64,000 bases of DNA from Gimibacter soli (GTDB taxonomy: Bacteria; Pseudomonadota; Alphaproteobacteria; Sphingomonadales; Kordiimonadaceae). Under the pieces are notes generated by a model. That model was not told the DNA's origin, did not search any database, and was given only the letters and a program-made list of their open reading frames with translations. The position numbers and the translations under genes were made by a program. Location: positions 124,001-188,000 of the forward strand of contig NZ_CP116805.1 of the NCBI RefSeq assembly GCF_028463845.1, in the 5' to 3' direction. Position 1 is the stretch's first letter. Each line of letters opens with the position of its first letter. Positions 8,589 to 17,526 of this stretch are shown here, piece by piece.

Positions 8589-9199
8589 CAGGACGCTTTC
8601 TGAAGCAGCGGCTTCAGCGCTTCGGCGATGCTTTCCGGCGTATCGCGCGAGGTGAAGAGACGCTCATATTGGCCGTCCTTGCCCATCAGGAAAATGACCG
8701 ACAGGTGATCCATCAGATAGCCCATGGCGCTGCCGGTATCGACCTTGCGGTAATAGACCCGATATTTCTTGGCGAGCTCGGCGATGGCTTCCGGCGTGCC
8801 GGTCAGGCCGATGAGGCGCGGGTGGAACTGCGGCACATAGCCCGCGAGCTCCTCTGTACTGTCGCGCTCGGGGTCCACACTGATGAAAATCGGCTGGATC
8901 GGCGTCGTGTCGTAGCCTTCGGCTTCAAGGTCCAGAAGGGCTGAAGTCAGCTTCTGCAGCTCCAGCGGGCACACATCGGGGCAGGCGCTGTAGCCGAAAT
9001 AGACAAGCATGTAGCGGCCGGCGAAATCCGTGTCCGAAACGGTCTCGCCCGTGTGGCTTGTCAGCGTGAAGGCGCCGCCCGGCGTGGCGGCACCGAGGTC
9101 GGTCTTGGTCGGCTCCGGCGCACCGGTGAGAAGCCGCACACCGATCAGGACGACCAGCGCGGCAACGAGGGCCCAGGCAACGACGCGAATGATTTTCAT
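8588..9199 (-). CDS. SCO1/SenC-family copper chaperone / thiol oxidoreductase
   Basis: A 203-residue protein anchored by one N-terminal span (residues about 6-24) with a thioredoxin-like domain outside. The copper site is visible: CPDVC (Cys73, Cys77) and the distant histidine His165 in DHLSVIF. SCO proteins deliver copper to, or reduce, the CuA site of cytochrome c oxidase. No oxidase genes are in the window. It leads the apparent operon SCO1 - ycgN - ygjP. Confidence 0.9.
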   Translation of the reverse strand: MKIIRVVAWALVAALVVLIGVRLLTGAPEPTKTDLGAATPGGAFTLTSHTGETVSDTDFAGRYMLVYFGYSACPDVCPLELQKLTSALLDLEAEGYDTTPIQPIFISVDPERDSTEELAGYVPQFHPRLIGLTGTPEAIAELAKKYRVYYRKVDTGSAMGYLMDHLSVIFLMGKDGQYERLFTSRDTPESIAEALKPLLQKAS

Positions 9200-9393
9200 G
9201 GCAAGCTCCGTAACAATCCGGCAACAATCCCGTGAACAGCGCGGATTGGCGGCTGGTCGGGACTTGAGAATCCAGTCCTTATATAGAAAGATGGGGCCGC
9301 AATGTCACGGGGGCGCCGTCACAAACGGCCCGCCGCTCCCGTAAATCGGCAGCACGCCTCAGCGCGCGCCGGAAAACTGACGATGGAGTTAAC

Positions 9394-9954
9394 ATGAAGA
9401 TTCTCGCCCGCCTGGGGCTTGTCCTGTTTATGTCGCTGTTTGCGGCGAGCCACGCCGCCCATGCCATGAGCGACCAGTATGAACTGCTGAAGGCCGTTGA
9501 AACCAACGATATCGCCAAGCTGACCGAACTCCTGAACAAGGGTGCCTCCCCGAACACGCGCCAGCGCACAGGGGGCCAGCCGGCGATCCTGATCGCCGCC
9601 CGCAAGGGCAACCTTGTGATCATGAAGATGCTCCTTGATCATCAGGCCAACCCGGACATGACCGACCGCGGCGGCAGCGAAACCGCGCTGATGGTGCGGG
9701 CGATTTCGGGGGATGCCGAAGGGATCAAGATGCTGCTGGACGCGGGCGCGGATATCAACCGTACGGATGCGAGCCTCGAAACCGCGCTGACCAAAGCCGT
9801 GCGCAACCGTCAGTTCCGCGCCGCCCAGATTCTGATCGCGAACAAGGCAGACCCCAATGTGCAGGATGTTACCGGCAAGTCGGCGCTCGATTATGCCAAG
9901 GAACGTCGCAACAGCCGCATGATCCGCCTTCTGGAAGACGCCGGGGCCAACTGA
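9394..9954 (+). CDS. Secreted ankyrin-repeat protein
   Basis: A 186-residue protein with a signal peptide (MKILARLGLVLFMSLFAASHAAHA). About four ankyrin repeats follow, seen as repeated units such as LLNKGASPNTRQRTGGQPAILIAA, MLLDHQANPDM and LLDAGADINRTDASLETAL. Ankyrin repeats bind proteins; the partner is unknown. It probably acts in the periplasm. An ATG preceded by GGAG (about 10 bases) begins translation. It stands alone between the SCO1 operon and the CobD-like gene. Confidence 0.85.
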   Translation: MKILARLGLVLFMSLFAASHAAHAMSDQYELLKAVETNDIAKLTELLNKGASPNTRQRTGGQPAILIAARKGNLVIMKMLLDHQANPDMTDRGGSETALMVRAISGDAEGIKMLLDAGADINRTDASLETALTKAVRNRQFRAAQILIANKADPNVQDVTGKSALDYAKERRNSRMIRLLEDAGAN

Positions 9955-9997
9955 CCCCGGCCACCCGCCCCACAAGCCGCCTCGGAGCAAGCCCCGG

Positions 9998-10948
9998 ATG
10001 ACCGTCGCCGAAAGCATCGCCAACTGGAGCTTTCTCCTGATCGCCGCACTCTTGGTGGACCTTGCCCTCGGGGGCCGACGGCTTCTGGGCCGCCTGCCGG
10101 GGCCTGACCATCTGCTTTACGGACTAGTCGCTGCCATCGCTACGCGGCTCGACAGGCCAGGTCGTGGCGAGGGCACCAAGATGGCCCGCGGCTTTTTGCT
10201 GATCCTCATTCTCGCGCCGGCCCTCGCCGGCCTCGGCCATATGGTCGATCGCGTGGCCTTTGACGGCCGCACCGGCAGCCTTCTTGCCCTCGTGCTGCTT
10301 GTCCTCACGATCGGCCAGCGGGCGGTGTGGGACCTGACCCGCGCTATCGGCAAGGCACTGGCCGACGGCACCCGGCGGGCGGACGAGAACCGTTTCGGCG
10401 CGGCACGCTGGGCGCTGGAGCGGCTGGTGTTGCGGTTTACCGATGGCCTTGTCGTCAATGCCGCCCTCCTGATGATTGGCGGCTTCACGCTGCTGCTGCC
10501 CTTCCGTCTGATCGCGGTAGCCGTTTCGACAGGTGCACCGTCGGGTCTCCTGCGTCCCAAGGGGGCGTTCCACCGCGTGGCTGTGATCCTGCACGAGATC
10601 ATTGCCTTCCCCGGCACGCTGATCGCCGGGCTGATTGTCGCCACCGCCCAGTTCTTTGCACCGCACGGATCTTTCCGCACCTTCCGGGGCTTCCTGCCGC
10701 GCAAGGGGCCTTATCTTCTATCTCGGGCACTTCCGATGGGCGCCCTTGCCTACGGCCTTGGCCTCAATTTCAAAAGCGATACGGAAATGCGCGATGATGC
10801 GGCCCTGTGGTTTGGCCCAGCCGATGGTCGCGCGCGACTGGGGCCCGCTGACATTCGCCGCTGCCAGCTCGTGGCGATTGCTGCAACGCTGATCATGTTC
10901 CTTCTGCTGATCGCCCTTCTTGCCGGAGCCCTGCATGTCAGCCGCTGA
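9998..10948 (+). CDS. CobD/CbiB-like integral membrane protein
   Basis: A 316-residue polytopic protein with hydrophobic segments near residues 12-30, 65-82, 92-108, 148-175, 205-225 and 290-313. The architecture and the segment DGLVVNAALLMIGGFTLLLPFRLIA resemble CobD/CbiB, the adenosylcobinamide-phosphate synthase, whose matching motif is DG(V/L)VAPLFW. The resemblance is distant: typical CobD residues after this motif (NTxDSMxG) are not seen, so the enzyme activity is doubtful, and no other cobalamin genes are nearby. It overlaps regB by 14 bases and so belongs to the regBA transcription unit. Confidence 0.5.
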   Translation: MTVAESIANWSFLLIAALLVDLALGGRRLLGRLPGPDHLLYGLVAAIATRLDRPGRGEGTKMARGFLLILILAPALAGLGHMVDRVAFDGRTGSLLALVLLVLTIGQRAVWDLTRAIGKALADGTRRADENRFGAARWALERLVLRFTDGLVVNAALLMIGGFTLLLPFRLIAVAVSTGAPSGLLRPKGAFHRVAVILHEIIAFPGTLIAGLIVATAQFFAPHGSFRTFRGFLPRKGPYLLSRALPMGALAYGLGLNFKSDTEMRDDAALWFGPADGRARLGPADIRRCQLVAIAATLIMFLLLIALLAGALHVSR

Positions 10949-12239
10949 CAGTTCCAGCGATAGCCTGATCGCACCGCTCAGCATCGGCGGTGTCGTCCGT
11001 CTTGGCAGCCTTGTCCAGATTCGCTGGATGGCGGTCGCCGGCCAGTTTGCCAGCATCCTTGTCGTCAATTTCTGGCTGGGCTTCAACCTGCCGCTTCTGG
11101 CGACCCTGCTGCTGATCGGCCTTTCCGCCTTCGTGAATGTGGCGGTCGGGGTGGGGCGCGACGCCAACACCCGCATCAGCGACGGCGAAGCCGCCCTGCA
11201 ACTGGGGTTCGATCTTGTCGTCCTCGCTCTTCTCCTGTTCCTGACCGGCGGGCTCGCCAACCCCTTCTCGGTGCTGCTGCTGGCACCGACAAGCGTGTCG
11301 GCATCGGTCTTGCGCGCCCGCAGCACAGTCGCGCTTCTGGCCCTTGCGCTTGCCGCTGTTACCGGGCTTGCCTTCACACCTTACCCGCTGCCGTTCGGCG
11401 TTCATGGCTATACGCTTGATCCGCTGCATCTGGCGGGCGCGTGGGTTGCGCTTTCCTTCGCCATGATCTTTCTCGCGGCCTATACGGGGCATCTCGCCCG
11501 CGAAAGCCGGTCGCGCGCCGATGCGCTGGCGGCGAGCCATATCGCGCTTGAACGCGAGCAGCGCCTGTCGGCACTTGGCACGCTGGCCGCCGCTGCCGCC
11601 CACGAGCTTGGCACGCCGCTTGGCACCATCTATCTCACCGCGCATGACCTGAAAGACGCCTGCCCCGAGGGCAACCCGGCGCACGCCGATATCGAACTGA
11701 TCATTGCCGAAACCGCGCGCTGCCGTGAAATCCTCGCCGAGCTTGGCGCCAGCCGGCAGGGCGCGGTGGACCATTTCGCGCAGCAAAGCCTTGAGGCGAT
11801 CCTGCGCGAGGCTGCGTCCCCGCACGAACATCGCGGCATCCGTATCCGGTTCGAAGCCGTGGGCGACGTGCCGCAGATGGCACGAAGCGCCGAGGCCATC
11901 CACGCCTTCCGCAACATCATCGAAAATGCCACGGGTTTTGCGACCGGCGAGGTGACCATCCGCTTCGGATCGGAAGGTGGCCAGACGCTGGTGATTATCG
12001 GCGATGACGGGCCGGGGTTCGATCCGGCCATTGTGCGCGACCTCGGGGAGCCGTATGTAACGACACGCGAGATCGAAGCCGGACGCGATGGCGGCATGGG
12101 GCTCGGGCTATTCATCGCCCGCACGCTTCTGGAACGCACCGGCGCACGGGTCAGCTTCGGCACAAGTCCCGAAGGCGGTGCCGAGGTCGGCATCATCTGG
12201 AACGCGCCACCGAAGACGCCAGGGGAAGGAGATACCTGA
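10935..12239 (+). CDS. regB: Redox-sensing membrane histidine kinase RegB/PrrB/ActS
   Basis: A 434-residue kinase with about six membrane spans in the first 185 residues. The family's quinone-binding heptapeptide GGLANPF is at 105-111. The dimerisation domain carries AAAHELGTPLGTI with phospho-His223, and a cysteine at 263 in RCREIL matches the position of the redox-active cysteine of RegB. The ATPase domain shows an N-box (IIENA), GDDGPGF and GMGLGLFIA. RegB senses the respiratory quinone pool and phosphorylates RegA. The start at 10935 has GGAG seven bases upstream. The stop overlaps the regA start (TGATG). Confidence 0.92.
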   Translation: MSAADSSSDSLIAPLSIGGVVRLGSLVQIRWMAVAGQFASILVVNFWLGFNLPLLATLLLIGLSAFVNVAVGVGRDANTRISDGEAALQLGFDLVVLALLLFLTGGLANPFSVLLLAPTSVSASVLRARSTVALLALALAAVTGLAFTPYPLPFGVHGYTLDPLHLAGAWVALSFAMIFLAAYTGHLARESRSRADALAASHIALEREQRLSALGTLAAAAAHELGTPLGTIYLTAHDLKDACPEGNPAHADIELIIAETARCREILAELGASRQGAVDHFAQQSLEAILREAASPHEHRGIRIRFEAVGDVPQMARSAEAIHAFRNIIENATGFATGEVTIRFGSEGGQTLVIIGDDGPGFDPAIVRDLGEPYVTTREIEAGRDGGMGLGLFIARTLLERTGARVSFGTSPEGGAEVGIIWNAPPKTPGEGDT

Positions 12240-12769
12240 TGACGACAGACGACCGCCGCCTTCTGATCGTGGAAGATGACCGCGCCTTCCGCACGCGCCT
12301 GCAGCTGAGCATGGAGCGCCGCGGCTTCACTGTCGCAGCGGCTGAAAGTCTTGAAGAAGGCCAGCGTCTGGCGAGCGAAAACCCGCCTGCCTTCGCGGTA
12401 CTCGATATGCGGCTGACGGACGGTAACGGGGTCGATCTGGTGCCCATGCTGCGCGAGCTGAACCCCGCCATGCGGATCGTCATCCTCACCGGATACGGCA
12501 ATATCGCGAGTGCTGTGGCCGCCGTGAAAGCCGGCGCCGTTGACTATCTGGCGAAGCCGGCTAGTGCTGAGGAAATCGAGGCTGCCCTCATGGCGATCCG
12601 CGAAGCACCGCCGCCGCCCGACAATCCGATGTCGGCCGACCGGGTGAAGTGGGAGCATATCCAGCGCGTGTACGAGCTCTGCAACCGCAATGTCTCGGAA
12701 ACTGCCCGACGTCTTGGCATGCACCGCCGCACGCTGCAGCGCATCCTCGCCAAGAAATCACCCCAGTAA
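12239..12769 (+). CDS. regA: Redox response regulator RegA/PrrA/ActR
   Basis: A 176-residue response regulator. The receiver domain has the acidic pair ED-D at 12-14, phospho-Asp56 and Lys106. A proline-rich linker (PPPPDNP, about 125-131) leads to the Fis-type helix-turn-helix with the family's nearly invariant NVSETARRLGMHRRTLQRIL. RegA controls genes for respiration, carbon and nitrogen fixation and photosynthesis according to redox state. Translationally coupled to regB. Length and linker are typical. Confidence 0.94.
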   Translation: MTTDDRRLLIVEDDRAFRTRLQLSMERRGFTVAAAESLEEGQRLASENPPAFAVLDMRLTDGNGVDLVPMLRELNPAMRIVILTGYGNIASAVAAVKAGAVDYLAKPASAEEIEAALMAIREAPPPPDNPMSADRVKWEHIQRVYELCNRNVSETARRLGMHRRTLQRILAKKSPQ

Positions 12770-12775
12770 GATGGA

Positions 12776-14005
12776 TCAGATCGTGGCGGGCGCCACGGCC
12801 TTGCCCTGGAAAAGCGTCACGCCTTGCTTGGTCGCGACTTCGAGATCGCCCTTGTCATCGATCCCGTCCATGATCACCCGTGCCTTGCCGACGGCATCAA
12901 TCAGATAGGCAACTGCCTTCTTGACCGGGGTCTCCCACCAGCCCGGCACGTCGCCCGCCGGGCAGCGCACCTTGAAGAATTCTACGGGCACGTTGCCGGG
13001 CTGGAACCAGGCAAGACCTTCGGCGCCGACATCCGATAGCGCAAGGCGGAAGCCGCGTTCGCGGGCAAAGTCGCATGCCTTGTTAAACTCGGCCGGCCGT
13101 TCGATGGCGTCCCGCGCCGAAAATTCAAGCACCACCTTGGCACGCGACAAGCCGCCGAGCGAACGTTCGAACATCTCGAAACCCTTGCTGTTCACCGCGT
13201 GGCTCGTCACCCGCACCATCGAGGCAAGCGAATGTTCGTTTGCCATGTTCGGCCCGCTCGCCAGCAGGCGTTCGGTCACGAAGTCCTCGATATAACCGGC
13301 AAGCCAGCGGTCGCTTTGCAGCTTCACGCCCGCAAGCAGGGTTTCCGTGATCACCGAAAAAGGGATCGAACGGTGGACCATCACCGGCGTTTGCGGCGCC
13401 CCCGGCATGACCGCCACAATGCCCTGCTTGCGCACAAGGCCGCTCACATCCGCGCCGTGCAGAGCCTTGGTGAGCGCCAGGAACAGCTCGGGGTCCAGCG
13501 ATTTGACCACCGTCTGCTTGTCGGGCCGGTCAACCGGCACCAGCGAAATCTTCTTGGGCGCAATGCCTGTGGGCTTGGGATTGGCAATTGCCAGTTCCTC
13601 GCGCACCAGTTCATCCATCTGCGCCTTGAAGGTGGCACCATCGGTATCGAGATTATACCAGCCGACAAACATGTCGCTTTTGCCGGGGGCCGGGTTAAGC
13701 CCCTGAATGACGTCGGAATCCTTCAGGTCTTTCCGCGCCTTGACGAGATAGGCCTCGATTTCGACATCATCGATCCCGCGCACCGTGAAGACAATATCGC
13801 CAAGGCCTGCCATCGTCTGATGCAGCACACCGGGACGCGACAGCAGCGGCTTCAATGTTGCGGCCAGTGCGCGGCGGAAATAGCTGTCCCTGAAGTGCCG
13901 CTCAAGCCCCGAAAGGCGAACATGCACAGCGCGCCGTCCGTCCGGGTGTGCGACGGCGTTGGCGACAAAATCGGTGAACTGTTTCAGGGCTTTGGGATCA
14001 ACCGC
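12776..14005 (-). CDS. Degenerate EAL-domain-like protein
   Basis: A 409-residue cytoplasmic protein without membrane spans. The last 150 residues follow the EAL fold pattern: a strand VVLEFSARDAI in place of ELTE, a helix, then GFRLALSDVGAEG in place of lalDDFGtG, VEFFKVRCP in place of lKiD, and a final G..LFQGKAVAP like dlvQGyl(f)gkP. The EAL motif itself and most metal-binding residues are absent, so c-di-GMP hydrolysis is unlikely; binding or scaffolding is possible. The first 250 residues match nothing I know. I use ATG 14005; a TTG at 14023 is also in frame. It follows the LapG-like protease gene by 42 bases and ends beside the convergent regA gene. Confidence 0.6.
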   Translation of the reverse strand, partial: AVDPKALKQFTDFVANAVAHPDGRRAVHVRLSGLERHFRDSYFRRALAATLKPLLSRPGVLHQTMAGLGDIVFTVRGIDDVEIEAYLVKARKDLKDSDVIQGLNPAPGKSDMFVGWYNLDTDGATFKAQMDELVREELAIANPKPTGIAPKKISLVPVDRPDKQTVVKSLDPELFLALTKALHGADVSGLVRKQGIVAVMPGAPQTPVMVHRSIPFSVITETLLAGVKLQSDRWLAGYIEDFVTERLLASGPNMANEHSLASMVRVTSHAVNSKGFEMFERSLGGLSRAKVVLEFSARDAIERPAEFNKACDFARERGFRLALSDVGAEGLAWFQPGNVPVEFFKVRCPAGDVPGWWETPVKKAVAYLIDAVGKARVIMDGIDDKGDLEVATKQGVTLFQGKAVAPATI

Positions 14006-14047
14006 CATTCTTGTTTTTCTCAAATTCTGGATATTGGAGTGCCAGAC

Positions 14048-14839
14048 TCAGGACCGGGCGCGGCGGCGCTGATGAAGCCACCAGCCGGTCTCATTGATCG
14101 AATAAACCGGTCGGTAATGCAATATCTTTTGCTGCGGCAACACGGCATCCACCTGATTGTCGAGGATGAATACATCCGATCCGAGTGTGACCGCGAGGAC
14201 CGCGTGTGCAATCCGCAGGTTTTCATCCTGCACGATCACCAGCCTCATGGCAGCGGGATCGATGCCCAGCCGCTTCAGCGTCACATATTTGCTGATCGCA
14301 TAATCTTCGCAGTCGCCGTCCTTCAGGAAAAATTCGCGGGGTGTCGCCCAATAGTCCGGCACGCCCCAGTTTTCGGGATCGATGATATAGGGCGTGCGGT
14401 TCATATAATCATTGACCGCCTTCAGCTTTTCGGCTGGCGATCTTTGCTGTGCTTCGGCGACCAGCTTCTCCCAGGATTCCCTGCCGCAAACGAGCCGTTT
14501 GTCGCGCCCGCAGGCTTCTGCATCCTGCGCGCCCTGCACAGCGGCGGCAGCGTCAGCCCTGCCGATCTCATTGCGGTCGGCGGCGGTGCGGCGCCACATA
14601 TCGCTCCATTTCGTGAAGGCGCTAAGATCCTTCGACGCGATCTCGGTGCTGCCGAACAGGCCGGGCACGGCTTTGGCCGGTGCAGGGGCTTGTGTCGGTG
14701 CAGTTGCTTTTACCGGAGCCGACTGAGCGGCCACAGGGCGGGAAACGGGCGCAGAGGCGGGCACCGGCAGGGCCATTCCCGCGTCCGGAGGCGGCGCCAG
14801 CCATATGCAAAAAACGATCGACTGGATAAGCGACGCCAT
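14048..14839 (-). CDS. Bacterial transglutaminase-like cysteine protease (C93, LapG-like)
   Basis: A 263-residue protein. The N-terminus is a hydrophobic stretch (MASLIQSIVFCIWLAPP), probably an export signal, followed by a Pro/Ala-rich linker to about residue 60. The catalytic triad of family C93 is visible: Cys177 in DGDCEDYAISKY, His212 in AHAVLAV and Asp227 in FILDNQ. The founding member LapG cuts the N-terminus of large surface adhesins in the periplasm and is controlled by the c-di-GMP receptor LapD. I see no giant adhesin nearby. The start at 14839 is preceded by GAGAGG. The downstream gene is a degenerate EAL protein, which recalls LapD, although that protein lacks membrane spans. Confidence 0.82.
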   Translation of the reverse strand: MASLIQSIVFCIWLAPPPDAGMALPVPASAPVSRPVAAQSAPVKATAPTQAPAPAKAVPGLFGSTEIASKDLSAFTKWSDMWRRTAADRNEIGRADAAAAVQGAQDAEACGRDKRLVCGRESWEKLVAEAQQRSPAEKLKAVNDYMNRTPYIIDPENWGVPDYWATPREFFLKDGDCEDYAISKYVTLKRLGIDPAAMRLVIVQDENLRIAHAVLAVTLGSDVFILDNQVDAVLPQQKILHYRPVYSINETGWWLHQRRRARS

Positions 14840-14948
14840 CTGGCCTCTCAAAACAATTGTACCGATTCCCATTCTGATTCAACATAGTCGCCGTTTCAAC
14901 CGACAGCTAGCATTGCTGTCGGAACCGGTGCGTGACGAGGGGGCGACA

Positions 14949-17015
14949 ATGCAGACGATGGATCAGGGAAAAACCGGCTGGTGGATTGGCGGCGGACTCA
15001 TCGCGCTGGCGCTTGTCACCGGGTTCCTGCTGATCAACCGTTTTGCCGATGCCCGCGAGGCCGAAGACCTTGGCCGCTGGCGCGACCGCATGGAAATCGT
15101 CGCCGACAGCCGCGCCGCCGACGCGTCCGCCTGGCTCAACCGGTATCTCGCGCAAGTCGAGGAAATCGCCGCCGACCCGACGGTCGAGCTTTATGCCGCT
15201 GGTCTCATGGGGATCGACGACCCCGCCGTTGTCGAAGCTCAGCGCAGTTATGTGCTGAACTATCTGTCGGCAGAAGCCGACCGTAGCGGCTTCCACGAGC
15301 AGCGCGCGCTTGACCCCGTCAATGCCAATGTAAAGCGCCCGCAGCGTGCCGGGCTCGGCCTTCTGTCCGTCAACGGCGGCGCCCCCCTCGTGGTAACGCG
15401 GGGCATGCCGTCGCTCGCCGGGCATGACTGGCGCGAAGGCCGCACCGGCAGCTTCATCGCACTCGGCCCCCAGCTTGAAGACAAGACACCGCTTGTGCTG
15501 TTCGCGGCCCCGGTGCGAGCGCCGGAAGGCGCCGCTGCCGGCCTCACCGCCGCATGGGTTATCGGTGCCCGGCCGCTCGATGAGGATTTCCTGGCGACCC
15601 TGAAGCAACCGGGTGATGCCACCCGCACGGCGGAAACCTATCTCGCCATGCCAGCAGGTGCGAGTGGCCCCGACACCGTCATCTCGCTGACCCCGCTTGC
15701 CGGTGGCGGCCGTGTGGGCGAGGTCCGCCGCGACGTGGCAGCGAGCCATGCCATCGCAACCCCCGGCGGCTTTGCCACTCTCGCGGGCTATACGGGCGAC
15801 AAAGTACTGGTCACCGGGCGCGAACTGACAGCCCCCGTGCCGTGGATACTGGTCCACACAATCAGCGCCGCTGAAGCCATGGCCGATATCGAAGCCCGCC
15901 GCACCAGCCTTGAAATCACGCTCGGCATAACGGGCATCGCTCTTCTCGTTGTCCTTGTGCTTGTGTGGCGTTACGGCGTGTCGCAGCGCCTGATGACGGC
16001 CTACCGCACACAGGCGGCCCTCAGCACCGAGAACGAGCTTCTGAGCCAGTTCCTGCAGCATGTGAGCGACGCGCAGCCGACCGCCATTGCGGCCCTTGCC
16101 GACGATGGCACCGTGCGCTTCGTGAACCGCGGCATGACGGCGCTTGTCGGGCTTGACCGTGCCGACATGATCGACCGCCAGTTCCTGCCGGTGTTTGACC
16201 GCGACACCGCCCGCGCGCTCGGCGATGGCATTACCCATGCGCTTGCAGGCGACAGTTCACAGACTCTGGTGACCCATATTCTGGGCGGTCGCCAGCGTCA
16301 TTTCCAGGTCGATTTCGTTGCGGTGGACGATGCGTCGCAGGGCACCTCGACCCTTGTCGTGATGCAGGACATCACCGACCTGATCGGCGCCCACGAGCGG
16401 AGCGAGGCGCTCCTCGGCCAGTTGATCGGGGTGCTGACCGATATCATCGATTCCCGCGATCCCTTCAGCCGCCACCATTCGGCACGGGTTGCCGAGGTCG
16501 CTGAAGCCATCGGCGCCGAACTCGGCTGGGATGAAGTGCGCCTGAAAGCCGTTTCCATCGCTGGCCGGCTCGTCAATATCGGCAAGATTTTTGTGCCGAT
16601 TTCGGTACTGACGAAAGAGAGCCCGCTTGATGCGTCCGAGCTCGCGCTGGTGCGCGACAGCATCCGCAAGGGGGCGGCCCTTCTGAAGGACCTCGATTTC
16701 GAAGGCCCGGTCTATCGGAGCCTCGCCGAACTGCAGGCGCATATGGATGGCAGCGGCGATCCCGCCGGCCTATCGGGCGACGCGATCGAGCCCGCTGCCC
16801 GCGTGCTGGCTGTTGCCAATGCCTTCATCGCCATGGTCTCCGCCCGTGCCCACCGGGGTGGCCTCGGGTTCGACAAGGCGATGGCCCTGCTGATGGAAGA
16901 AGCCGGCAAGCGCTATGACCGCAAGGCCGTTGCCGCACTCCAGAATGTGCTTGAAAACAAGGGTGGCCGCGAAGACTGGGCTGGCTTCGGGGAAGTGCCA
17001 GGCACCGACGCCTAG
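14949..17015 (+). CDS. Membrane sensor protein with PAS and degenerate HD-GYP domains
   Basis: A 688-residue protein: membrane span (about 10-28), a periplasmic sensor region of about 290 residues, a second span (about 322-342), a PAS domain (about 375-480) and a C-terminal HD-GYP fold (about 490-675). The fold is clear from HHSARVAEVAEAIGAELG and DGSGDPAGLSGDAI, but the catalytic set is lost: the HD pair is Val542-Asn543, HHE is replaced, and DGSGYP is DGSGDP (600-605). It therefore probably does not cleave c-di-GMP and may signal by binding. Start at ATG 14949 after GAGGGGG. Divergent from the LapG-like gene; overlaps the HPt gene tail to tail. Confidence 0.82.
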   Translation: MQTMDQGKTGWWIGGGLIALALVTGFLLINRFADAREAEDLGRWRDRMEIVADSRAADASAWLNRYLAQVEEIAADPTVELYAAGLMGIDDPAVVEAQRSYVLNYLSAEADRSGFHEQRALDPVNANVKRPQRAGLGLLSVNGGAPLVVTRGMPSLAGHDWREGRTGSFIALGPQLEDKTPLVLFAAPVRAPEGAAAGLTAAWVIGARPLDEDFLATLKQPGDATRTAETYLAMPAGASGPDTVISLTPLAGGGRVGEVRRDVAASHAIATPGGFATLAGYTGDKVLVTGRELTAPVPWILVHTISAAEAMADIEARRTSLEITLGITGIALLVVLVLVWRYGVSQRLMTAYRTQAALSTENELLSQFLQHVSDAQPTAIAALADDGTVRFVNRGMTALVGLDRADMIDRQFLPVFDRDTARALGDGITHALAGDSSQTLVTHILGGRQRHFQVDFVAVDDASQGTSTLVVMQDITDLIGAHERSEALLGQLIGVLTDIIDSRDPFSRHHSARVAEVAEAIGAELGWDEVRLKAVSIAGRLVNIGKIFVPISVLTKESPLDASELALVRDSIRKGAALLKDLDFEGPVYRSLAELQAHMDGSGDPAGLSGDAIEPAARVLAVANAFIAMVSARAHRGGLGFDKAMALLMEEAGKRYDRKAVAALQNVLENKGGREDWAGFGEVPGTDA

Positions 17016-17401
17016 CGCCCCGCCAGCACCTGCAGGCGCGCAAGCAGGCGTTCGCCTTCCGGACCGCCATCGCCGGGCATTGGTGTGTCGATGATCTGGA
17101 TGATCGCATCAACATGAGCGCGCACCACATCGGTGCGGAAGTCGGCTGTCGGGCCGACATATTTGATATAGTGGCAAAGGCCACCAGCCACATCGGTCAG
17201 GAGCGCGAAGCCGAACGTAGAGCCGATCCCCTTGAGATTGTGGCTATGTTCGAAAATTTGTGTAGCCGCTTCCCGACCACGGGTATCCATCTCGGCACTG
17301 CAGCGCGCGAGCGTCCGCGCACTTTCCGAAACGAAGGCTGTAAATTCTGCGATGATTTCTGGGTCGAGGAATGGCTGATCCCCGGTTCGTCCATATTCCA
17401 T
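17012..17401 (-). CDS. Free-standing HPt (histidine phosphotransfer) protein
   Basis: A 129-residue all-helical protein with the HPt motif IFEHSHNLKGIGSTFGF; the phosphorylated histidine is His54. HPt proteins relay phosphate between receiver domains of hybrid kinases and response regulators. No hybrid kinase is encoded in this window, so the partner is elsewhere. Longer in-frame starts exist up to 17512, but ATG 17401 has GAGG at a good distance and the domain begins soon after. Its stop overlaps the end of the HD-GYP-like gene by four bases. Confidence 0.8.
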   Translation of the reverse strand: MEYGRTGDQPFLDPEIIAEFTAFVSESARTLARCSAEMDTRGREAATQIFEHSHNLKGIGSTFGFALLTDVAGGLCHYIKYVGPTADFRTDVVRAHVDAIIQIIDTPMPGDGGPEGERLLARLQVLAGR

Positions 17402-17526
17402 GTCTGCCTCGCATCGACCCCGATTACATAATGAAAGATTTTCACAAGCTTGCCACGCTTTTTCTTGCATCCCCGCACCGGGCTTCGATACATGAACACA
17501 CTGCCCAGCCAAAAAGGATGCCGCCC

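Noticed and set aside
9264-9290. TTGAGA ... TATATA as a promoter for the ankyrin gene
   Set aside because: Spacing is only about 10 bases, too short for a vegetative promoter.
13199-14887. Plus-strand reading frame of 562 codons opposite the EAL-like and LapG-like genes
   Set aside because: Both minus-strand genes have recognisable motifs and well-placed starts; the plus frame has none.
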